This document shows, in pieces, positions 33,226 through 39,248 of a stretch of DNA of 39,248 nucleotides. A program made the translations under genes and the position numbers. The stretch comes from Planctomycetota bacterium. Lineage in GTDB: Bacteria > Planctomycetota > Planctomycetia > Pirellulales > Pirellulaceae. The stretch is taken from the NCBI GenBank assembly GCA_963204965.1, contig CAUJKA010000115.1, forward strand, positions 1 to 39,248, written 5' to 3'. The notes under the pieces were generated by a model that was not told the DNA's origin, searched no databases, and saw only the letters and a program-made list of their open reading frames with translations. Position 1 is the stretch's first letter; each line of letters begins with the position of its first letter.

Positions 33226-34869
33226 TTATTGCTTTGGCGCCCCACCATCTCCAGGCTTGCCAGGATCAGTTCCACCATCTTTCTTTCCGTCATCGCCTTT
33301 GCCATCTTCGCCCTTGCCGTCCTCTGGCTTGTTACCCTCTTCAGGCTTGGGCTGTTCGGCTTCTTGCAGCTTGTCTTCATCGCTCTTGAGCTCTGGGTAC
33401 TTTTCAAGGAAGCCAGGCATCTTTTTCGAATAGTCCATAATCTCTTCGATGGGCTTCTTCGAATTTGACATCAAAGCACTTACGGTCCGAACCTTGCCAA
33501 TGTCGTTGATGACCTTTTGGTAGTCGTCAACCAATTGAATCAACTTGGCCAATTTAAGGTCTTCCTCAAAAACAACATCCTCTTTGGTCAGGTGAACTTT
33601 AGAGGCCGTGTTGGCTGGCTCGCTGGTAGTTCGTTTTCCATCCAGCGCGCGGTGAACTAACTGGGTGAATTCATTCAAGTGATTGCGAGCTGAACGAGTC
33701 TGCCAATCTTGGACATCCTTGGCCTTAGGCTTATTGGCGTTGCCTCCACTACCTTCGCCACCGACCATACCACCGCCCATACCACCGTATAGGGAGCCAC
33801 CACCACTGCCTTCGCCCCCGCCCAAGCCACCACCGTCTCCACCTTCACCACCAAAGCCACCGCCCATGCCTCCCATGCTGCCTCCACCCATACCGCTGCC
33901 ACCCATTCCACCGTCACCGCCCATTCCACCCATGGCTCCGCCTTTTCGCTTCGACTTATCGCCTTCAAGCTGATACCAGTCGGTGGATTGAGTGCGCAGA
34001 TAATGAACTAGGCCTAGCGCATAGAGCTTGCGTTGTGAGGCATCCAGCTTGGCAAAATCTCGCGACACTAAGTACTCAAGAGAGCTAGTGCGCAAGCTTG
34101 GCATTTCTTTCGGATCGGCCAGATAACCCAACGCTGCATCAACTGCATCATTGACGTCCATGGCTTTAAGAATATCCAAGGCGCGACGCGCCATCCATGT
34201 TTTGACTTGTCGTTCGTTGTCGTTCTTTGGCTTGGTTACAGCAAACGGTAATACGGCATCCCGAACTCGCACCTTAACTGCATCGGGCCAATTTTTGTAT
34301 CCGTCGCGGACATGTCTTTCCAAAGCACTCAGGCCCGCTACTTTCATGTAGGTCGGGGCATTTGCAGCTGAAGCAACAGAAATCAACGTGCCAGTAGCTT
34401 TTAGATAAGGAGTTCGCGTGCCAGCTTTGGGGTCTCTCGCTTCGTCCAATTCTCCAAGCACATAAATCGCATTGACTTGAGCCGCTGGCCTAAGGTCGTT
34501 CCTACTAACATAATTTTTTGCGATCGACTCTAGCTCCTTGACAAGAACACCTCGAGCCTCACTGGACGAGTTGTAGCTTAGCAATTCGCTGATCTGAGCT
34601 CGGGCCGACTGGAACTTTGGAATCTTTGTGTCGTACGTCTCCGTAAAGGAGGCCATATAGTACTTGGCTACGATTGGCACGGCCGCAGCGCCGTTAGCAT
34701 CAGCAGCCCCGCCGCCTTTAAGATAGGCTCGAGCTGCTGTGTTGGTCTTGCTATCTAGTTGCGGCAAAGGATCCAAGAACTCCGCCTTGGCAGGCGCTTG
34801 TGCCGAGAGATGCGACCAACTGAATACGACTAGGGCAAGAGCTAGCGGTGCGCGGAACCAGATTCGCAT
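33226..34869 (-). CDS. Large secreted protein with Gly/Met-rich linker and acidic tail, unknown
   Basis: A 547-residue protein. A signal peptide (APLALALVVFSWSHLSAQ, about 7-24) is followed by a helical region of about 280 residues (25-305). This has HEAT-like helical pairs, e.g. LRPAAQVNAIYVLGELDEAR and MPSLRTSSLEYLVSRDFAKL, though no family is certain. A low-complexity Gly/Met/Ser segment (about 308-378, GGMGGDGGMGG style) comes next. Then comes a helical region (about 380-490) and a Lys/Asp/Glu/Gly/Pro tail (KPEDGKGEDGKGDDGKK). Strong AAGGGAG stands 8 nt before the ATG. It has its own strong terminator, so it is likely well expressed. Function unknown. Confidence 0.75.
   Translation of the reverse strand: MRIWFRAPLALALVVFSWSHLSAQAPAKAEFLDPLPQLDSKTNTAARAYLKGGGAADANGAAAVPIVAKYYMASFTETYDTKIPKFQSARAQISELLSYNSSSEARGVLVKELESIAKNYVSRNDLRPAAQVNAIYVLGELDEARDPKAGTRTPYLKATGTLISVASAANAPTYMKVAGLSALERHVRDGYKNWPDAVKVRVRDAVLPFAVTKPKNDNERQVKTWMARRALDILKAMDVNDAVDAALGYLADPKEMPSLRTSSLEYLVSRDFAKLDASQRKLYALGLVHYLRTQSTDWYQLEGDKSKRKGGAMGGMGGDGGMGGSGMGGGSMGGMGGGFGGEGGDGGGLGGGEGSGGGSLYGGMGGGMVGGEGSGGNANKPKAKDVQDWQTRSARNHLNEFTQLVHRALDGKRTTSEPANTASKVHLTKEDVVFEEDLKLAKLIQLVDDYQKVINDIGKVRTVSALMSNSKKPIEEIMDYSKKMPGFLEKYPELKSDEDKLQEAEQPKPEEGNKPEDGKGEDGKGDDGKKDGGTDPGKPGDGGAPKQ
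33735..33945. repeat. Low-complexity Gly-coding tract
   Basis: On the minus strand about 70 codons almost all Gly, Met, Ser, Asp or Glu (GGN-rich), within the secreted protein gene. On the plus strand it reads CCNCCN and produces a spurious Pro-rich ORF (33683-33973). It is likely a flexible linker and prone to slippage. Confidence 0.7.
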
Positions 34870-35120
34870 AATTCAAACTCCCTTGATACAAAGTGACTCT
34901 GACGCAGCAGGTCGTGACGCCAATTCAATGAAGCACTACTCAAATGGCCTCGCGTCAACACAACGAAAAGCAGTTGCTGTTCGCGGCATTGGAAAGATCA
35001 TCCCATTTGCTCGCGAAGGAAACCGGTCGGGAAAACAATTCCCCAACTCTTATAGGGTATCTGGTTGAGGGGCCTGGTGTCAACTTTTTCTAGCAATTCG
35101 CTGGCAATTAGGGCCAAACC

Positions 35121-36206
35121 TCAGCCGATTTCGCACCCCTCCGATTCGTCCGCAACAAGGTTAACGGAAGGGTATGCCCCTGGGCCATCCTCGGAATACC
35201 AGCGATCCAGGGCCCCAAGCCATTCAGCGTGCGAGCGGATTCGAGCAAAACTGGGGCGAACTTCCAGATGTTGAGGATGGTTCGACGAGTACTTGATACC
35301 GAATTTTCTCATCAAAGTCGGCGTTCGCTGGTCTCCGTAGATCGATTCAGCCAACAACCAATGGCGCTCCATGACTTGGCGCTGGACGTGCAGCGTTGGA
35401 GGAGGCGGCAAGGGTTGACCGTTGGCGAGAGCCTGGGCTTGTTGAAAAATCCAAGGATTTCCTATAGCGCCGCGGGCAATCGTAACTCCATCAATTCCCG
35501 TCTCTTGCATCATACGAATGCAATCTTGCGCTGTAAAAAGGTCGCCGCTACCCAAGATCGTTTTGTCGGGAAAGGTCTGCTTGACATCCTTCAAGAACTG
35601 CCAGCGACTTGGCCCAATGTATCGTTGTACTACAGTCCGACCGTGGATGGTAGCTGCTGCCAAGCCAGCCTCGAAGCCGCCGCCTAAGATCTCAAAGAAG
35701 TTGTCGCGACTCAGTTCCGAATCATCCAATCCGCGGCGCATCTTGACTGTTACCGGGATTTCCGCAGGCACGATATCTCGCACTCGACGAACGATTTCTA
35801 AGGCTATTTTGGGTTGGCTTAGATGAAATCCTCCCCGGCATCGTCCCAGTACTTTCTTCACCGGACAGCCAAAATTGATGTCGATTACAGCGAATCCCGC
35901 TTCGGCCAACTTGAGTGCCCCCAAAGCAAATTGCTCGGGTTCGGCTCCCATTAGCTGACCAGCTACAGGTTGTTCCTCGGGGGTGTTGTAAAGGAAATGA
36001 CGATTGCGGTGGCGATCCTTGAAGGTCACCAAGAACTGATCCAACATCACTTCGCACAACGAATAGCTAGCTCCATGCTCTCGAGCGAGCAAACGCATCG
36101 GCCAATCGCTGTAGCCGCTCAACGCAGCTTGAACGCATGGAAATCCAATGTCCACGTTGCCGATTCGAAGATGAGGCAGTTTAGGTGTCGCTTCAGTTGC
36201 TTGCAT
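35121..36206 (-). CDS. dus: tRNA-dihydrouridine synthase
   Basis: A protein of about 361 residues, FMN-dependent, reducing uridine to dihydrouridine in tRNA. The catalytic C114 is in INFGCPVKKV, followed by RCRGGFHL in place of the more usual GAGxAL motif. The FMN-binding VTVKMRRGLDDS and ILGSGDLFTAQD with GVTIARGAIGNPWIFQ are clear. Which Dus subfamily is unclear: the Gly-loop and the long C-terminus with WYSEDGP differ from DusA, DusB and DusC. The TTG at 36227 is less likely than the ATG at 36206. It is divergent from 36471. Confidence 0.88.
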   Translation of the reverse strand: MQATEATPKLPHLRIGNVDIGFPCVQAALSGYSDWPMRLLAREHGASYSLCEVMLDQFLVTFKDRHRNRHFLYNTPEEQPVAGQLMGAEPEQFALGALKLAEAGFAVIDINFGCPVKKVLGRCRGGFHLSQPKIALEIVRRVRDIVPAEIPVTVKMRRGLDDSELSRDNFFEILGGGFEAGLAAATIHGRTVVQRYIGPSRWQFLKDVKQTFPDKTILGSGDLFTAQDCIRMMQETGIDGVTIARGAIGNPWIFQQAQALANGQPLPPPPTLHVQRQVMERHWLLAESIYGDQRTPTLMRKFGIKYSSNHPQHLEVRPSFARIRSHAEWLGALDRWYSEDGPGAYPSVNLVADESEGCEIG

Positions 36207-36300
36207 TACATCTCGCAGAATCGTCAAAATCTACGTAATCGTCAAAGTTTCCCAAAGTTCGGTCTTACCGCCACGCGATAACAGATATACGGACTATCAC

Positions 36301-36418
36301 AACCCGAAGCGTTAGCGAGGGACCGCGTCAGCGACGGACATTGATCCCTCGCTAACGCTTCGGGTTGGGATCCCTCGCTCATGCTTCAGGTTGGGATCCC
36401 TCGCTGACGCTTCGGGTT
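36301..36418. repeat. Repeat array: 22-bp inverted repeat plus two further direct copies
   Basis: A 22-bp unit TCCCTCGCTAACGCTTCGGG-TT is present perfectly inverted at 36301-36322 and direct at 36345-36366, 36371-36392 (3 changes) and 36397-36418 (1 change). The direct copies have an exact 26-bp period (unit plus GGGA). It lies between divergent dus and the 36471 gene. Confidence 0.9.
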
Positions 36419-36470
36419 GGGATTAAGCCGCCAACACCTACCAACTTGGCTGGGAAACAGATTTTAAGCG

Positions 36471-37070
36471 ATGAACAGCAGAACTCCGAGTCGAAAAACG
36501 CGATTCAAACGAGCAATTTTGCAGCTCGTTGCCTCCGCGTGCTTTGTCGGACTCGCCTGTCAAAGCGGTTGCGCTGTGCTTTCCATCCCCAGTTATCGAG
36601 CCGATAGCTACGCTGGCGGCGAGCACTCCATGGCTGAATCTTCGTCGGGGACGGCGGTTCTTGATGAATGCGACGAAGCGCGGTACGAACCGGTGTTTCC
36701 TGTCCCTGCACTGCCTGCAATTCCAACGCCTGGATTTATCAAGCGATGGAAGGAGCACAAGAATCTGCCGGAGGGCCCCAAGGGCTTGAAGTTCCATCCA
36801 TTACCAACGCGTCCCATGTTCCAGCCCAAGCCCGGGTCTGCTCCAATGAACCCAGATTGGGATTGCGCCGAAATTCCTTCCGACGCGACACATCTACACG
36901 GTCCCGATCAATTCGGAATCGTTCCACAAAGATCGCAGTGGAGCAACGTGACGCAACCTGAATCGAATCCAGTTGGTTCAGGTACCATCGATTCAACGAA
37001 GCAAGGAAAAGCTCCAACCGCATCGTTATCAGAGCCAACGCCCGTCGAAGAAATTCCGCGACCAAACTAG
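36471..37070 (+). CDS. Pro-rich exported or lipoprotein-like protein, unknown
   Basis: A 199-residue protein with a basic N-terminus (SRKTRFKRA) and a hydrophobic stretch (ILQLVASACFVGLACQSGC). It may be a lipoprotein signal, with a cysteine at about 30 or 34, though neither lipobox is ideal. The rest is Pro-rich and charged, with no domain recognised (RYEPVFPVPALPAIPTPGF, then LKFHPLPTRPMFQPKPG). Low complexity and no family. The start has no clear Shine-Dalgarno. It ends 11 bp before a repeat and is convergent with the DUF1501 gene. Confidence 0.6.
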   Translation: MNSRTPSRKTRFKRAILQLVASACFVGLACQSGCAVLSIPSYRADSYAGGEHSMAESSSGTAVLDECDEARYEPVFPVPALPAIPTPGFIKRWKEHKNLPEGPKGLKFHPLPTRPMFQPKPGSAPMNPDWDCAEIPSDATHLHGPDQFGIVPQRSQWSNVTQPESNPVGSGTIDSTKQGKAPTASLSEPTPVEEIPRPN

Positions 37071-37081
37071 CTTTTTATGAG

Positions 37082-37176
37082 CGTAGTGGGATTCGCCAGA
37101 ATTCCGGTGTGCTTATAAACGTAGTGGGATTCGCAAGAATTTCGGTGTTGCAGGAATTCTGGCGAATCCCACTACG
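37082..37176. repeat. Tripartite repeat, well-conserved copy (GTAGTGGGA family)
   Basis: Unit A 37082-37110 (starts CGTAGTGGGATTCGCCAGAA) and unit B 37120-37148 are direct with a 38-bp period. Unit C 37153-37176 is the exact inverse of A over 24 bp. Unit C carries the TAG stop codon of the DUF1501 gene (37174-37172). It has the same direct-direct-inverted layout as at 31926-32040. Confidence 0.92.
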
Positions 37177-38608
37177 AGGTAACAATCTCTTTCACAACTC
37201 GTGCTGGGCGACTGGCAGTGACGATCTGTTTTTGATTGTTGTGTGGATAGATGACCTGTTCGTGGTCCAAGCCGAACAGGTGCATGATCGTAGCTTGAAA
37301 GTCGTTGGGAGTGACGACGTTTTCAACCGCTTTGTGACCGAACTCATCAGTCGCTCCAAAGGCCATGCCTGGACGAATACCACCACCGGCTAGCCAAATG
37401 CTAAAGCCCTGTCCGTTGTGATCGCGACCTGCCGTTTCAGGTTTGCCGTGATCTTGAGTCACCGGTAAACGTCCAATCTCGCCACCCCAGTGAACCAACG
37501 TGCTATCGAGCAAACCGCGTTGCTTGAGATCCTTGACCAAACCAGCAACAGGCTTGTCGGTCTTGCGGCAAATATCCGTGAGCGAGCTCTTGATGCTGCT
37601 ATGGTTGTCCCAAGGTTGACCGGAATGAAACAACTGAACAAATCGCACGCCACGTTCGACCAATCGACGAGCCAACAAGCAACGCGTGCCATACTCTCGC
37701 GTCGTTGGATCATCTAAGCCGTATAGCTTGTGCGTCGCCTCAGTCTCATTCGAAACATCCAGAGCTTCCGCGGCCGCGGTTTGCATTCTTGCCGCTAGTT
37801 CATAGCTGGCGATGCGAGCTTCGAGTTCTGATTCGCCGGGATGAGCTTGCAGGTGAGTTTGATTGAGTGATTGAAGCAGGTCCAAGTTCTGCCTCTGTAG
37901 CTTACCAGCCAAATGAGCTGGCGGATGGAGGTTGAGTATTCGCGGCTCCTTTGGACGAAGCACCGTGCCTTGGAACATCGCAGGCATAAAGCCGTTGGAC
38001 CAGTTCGTCACACCATCGACTGGATGTCCACCTGGATCGCTAAGGACCATAAACGCAGGCAAGTCTTGCGACTCGGCACCCAAGGCGTAGGTAATCCACG
38101 ATCCAAACGTTGGCCTTCCCAAGATCCCAGGAATGCCGCCATGAAAATATCGGATGGATACTTCGTGGCCGTTGGCACCTGTGTGCATACTGCGGATTAA
38201 ACAGATGTCGTCAACGATACCTGCGGTGTGCGGAAGAATCTCGGAGATCTCGGTGCCACACTGCCCATGCTTACTGAATTGAAAGGGACTACCCAGTAGT
38301 TTCTTGCTGGCTTGATTGACGAACGAAAAATGAATGTCACCAGGATAGTCCGTGCCGTGGAACTTGGTCAGCTCGGGCTTCGGATCGGTCAGATCCATAT
38401 GCGACGGACCGCCGTGTTGGAAAAGCGAAATCATCGCTTTCGCGCGCGGCTCGAAATGCGGTTTGCGTGCGAGTAGGTCGTTGTTGGGCTTTAGCTTCAG
38501 AACAGGTGGCGTAGCGATACCTTCTTTCGCGAGCATCCATTGCAACGCTACAGCACCAATGCCCATTCCAGTCTGTGCGAGTAACTGTCGGCGAGTGATT
38601 TGATTCAT
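37172..38608 (-). CDS. DUF1501 family protein (sulfatase-like fold, Tat signal)
   Basis: A 478-residue protein with an N-terminal MNQITRRQLLAQTGMGIGA, a Tat signal. Features of DUF1501 are present: KAMISLFQHGGPSHMDLTDPKP, the SFVNQASKKLLGSPFQFSKHGQ block, CLIRSMHTGANGHEVS, GGEIGRLPVTQDHGKPETAGRDHNGQGFS and YPHNNQKQIVTAS. The fold is related to alkaline phosphatase/sulfatase (inferred from the GGPSH and the metal-type GRDHN motifs). The role is unknown, but such genes always pair with DUF1549/DUF1553 genes, as here: the partner ends 12 bp upstream. The stop is in a repeat. Confidence 0.9.
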   Translation of the reverse strand: MNQITRRQLLAQTGMGIGAVALQWMLAKEGIATPPVLKLKPNNDLLARKPHFEPRAKAMISLFQHGGPSHMDLTDPKPELTKFHGTDYPGDIHFSFVNQASKKLLGSPFQFSKHGQCGTEISEILPHTAGIVDDICLIRSMHTGANGHEVSIRYFHGGIPGILGRPTFGSWITYALGAESQDLPAFMVLSDPGGHPVDGVTNWSNGFMPAMFQGTVLRPKEPRILNLHPPAHLAGKLQRQNLDLLQSLNQTHLQAHPGESELEARIASYELAARMQTAAAEALDVSNETEATHKLYGLDDPTTREYGTRCLLARRLVERGVRFVQLFHSGQPWDNHSSIKSSLTDICRKTDKPVAGLVKDLKQRGLLDSTLVHWGGEIGRLPVTQDHGKPETAGRDHNGQGFSIWLAGGGIRPGMAFGATDEFGHKAVENVVTPNDFQATIMHLFGLDHEQVIYPHNNQKQIVTASRPARVVKEIVTS

Positions 38609-38620
38609 GGCCTCTTCTCC

Positions 38621-39248
38621 TTACTCAACATAGAGGAACTCGTTTGAGCCCAATAGAGTTTGACAAATGCTACTCAGTACTTGCGTTGCTGCCGTCGAGC
38701 CCGCGGGTATACGACTGGACTCCTGTTCCAACAAAGCCAATTGTCCCTTGGCAAATTCGACACAGACATCGAACTCACGCTGCGTAGGATCGCGAAGCAA
38801 TATCGTTTGCCATGCTTGGAGGATTTGTTGTGGAAGCAGTTCGTAATCTTCGAGCGGACCTTGGAAGCCAGTTGCTGATTCAAAGGCTTGTGTGCTTCCA
38901 TCTGACTTTTGAACGATAAGCGTTATCGGCCAAGTGAACGAATCCGAAGTCTCGTGTTCAAGGCAGTCCACGACGAAGTCAACCGCTTGTCCCGCTTCAA
39001 CTGATCCAATCATTGCTTCGGTGGTTGTGGCTCCCTGCTTAGCAGACCAACTGCCTACAATCTTTCCAGAATGGATGGCGCGTCCGCGCACTCCGTCACC
39101 ATTCTCGCTTCCATGGCTCAAACTACCCTTCACCGAAACTTGCCCTGAGATTGGTGCAATCCATCTTCGGATCGCAGGATGAGCCTTGTTCCCTGGATGA
39201 CCGCCTTGCGCTGATAACAAGACCCAACCAATTGTTGGATCTGGTAGC
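38621..39248 (-). CDS. C-terminal part of a DUF1553 (PSD1) family protein
   Basis: The frame is open to the end of the window, giving 208 residues of the C-terminal end. It contains the motif WVLLSAQGGHPG, HPAIRRWIAP, GVRGRAIHSG and VVDCLEHETSDSFTWPI. This is the family's C-terminal carbohydrate-binding-like module, ending in the usual SSICQTLLGSNEFLYVE. The missing N-terminus would hold a cytochrome-c-like PSCyt and DUF1549 domains in most members. It is followed 12 bp later by the DUF1501 gene, so it is an operon. In related organisms such pairs are many and are thought to act in polysaccharide use at the cell surface; that is not certain. Confidence 0.88.
   Translation of the reverse strand, partial: LPDPTIGWVLLSAQGGHPGNKAHPAIRRWIAPISGQVSVKGSLSHGSENGDGVRGRAIHSGKIVGSWSAKQGATTTEAMIGSVEAGQAVDFVVDCLEHETSDSFTWPITLIVQKSDGSTQAFESATGFQGPLEDYELLPQQILQAWQTILLRDPTQREFDVCVEFAKGQLALLEQESSRIPAGSTAATQVLSSICQTLLGSNEFLYVE

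Noticed and set aside
33683..33973. Pro-rich plus-strand ORF of 96 residues
   Set aside because: Antisense of the Gly-rich tract of the secreted protein; CCN codons come from GGN codons.
34870..35120. Possible small gene or ncRNA between the Gly-rich protein and dus genes
   Set aside because: Only short frames without a ribosome binding site and no clear hairpin with T-run were seen.
36301..36418. Could be a CRISPR array (regular direct repeats)
   Set aside because: Spacers between the 22-bp units are only 4 bp, one unit is inverted, and no cas gene is present.
37082..37176. Ends of an insertion sequence (24-bp inverted repeats)
   Set aside because: Only 95 bp in total, with no room for a transposase and no target-site duplication that I can see; treated as a short palindromic repeat.

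Overview
The window looks like a chromosomal segment of a planctomycete, most likely Pirellulaceae (Rhodopirellula/Blastopirellula-like). The call is inferred from gene content: a DUF1553-DUF1501 pair, twin-arginine-exported Gfo/Idh/MocA oxidoreductases, a short dockerin protein with a planctomycete-style N-terminal motif, an ECF sigma factor overlapping a membrane Ser/Thr kinase gene, sparse Shine-Dalgarno sites with several GTG/TTG starts, and many palindromic repeat families between genes. No rRNA, tRNA, CRISPR array, transposase, integrase or phage gene was recognised.

Layout. 1-1081: start of a membrane protein and a NanA/DapA-type aldolase, both on the minus strand. 1327-5702: small exported or membrane proteins of unknown function, a Cys-rich repeat protein with a clear terminator, a short-chain dehydrogenase and a secreted PQQ-type beta-propeller. 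5965-10896: the best-defined functional unit, sufR-sufC-sufB-sufD-Rieske ferredoxin, for Fe-S cluster assembly under a presumed Fe-S-sensing repressor. 10920-13512: a small membrane protein and a TadE-TadG(vWA)-TadE triplet. 13658-16864 (minus): ECF sigma, a kinase with an outer coiled coil, and a secreted coiled-coil protein, which looks like one signalling operon. 17285-22885: PhzF-type isomerase, secreted SGNH hydrolase, YebC/YeeN-type regulator, DsbD-like thiol-disulfide transporter. 22948-28314 (minus): dockerin protein, oxidoreductase, lipase-like hydrolase, inositol monophosphatase family enzyme, aldo/keto reductase. 28982-36206: small membrane protein, CPBP protease-like protein, dGTPase, oxidoreductase, a large secreted Gly-rich protein, a tRNA-dihydrouridine synthase. 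36471-39248: a Pro-rich exported protein, DUF1501 protein and the C-terminal part of a DUF1553 protein.

Most of the non-coding sequence is repeats. At least eight families of palindromic or inverted elements lie between genes. Several form perfect inverted repeats of 15-25 bp, and three abut or supply the TAG stop codon of the adjacent gene. No complete new defence or mobile system is visible. The most novel-looking items are the sigma/kinase/secreted coiled-coil operon, the SUF operon layout with no SufS or SufE/U in it, and the stop-codon-abutting repeats.
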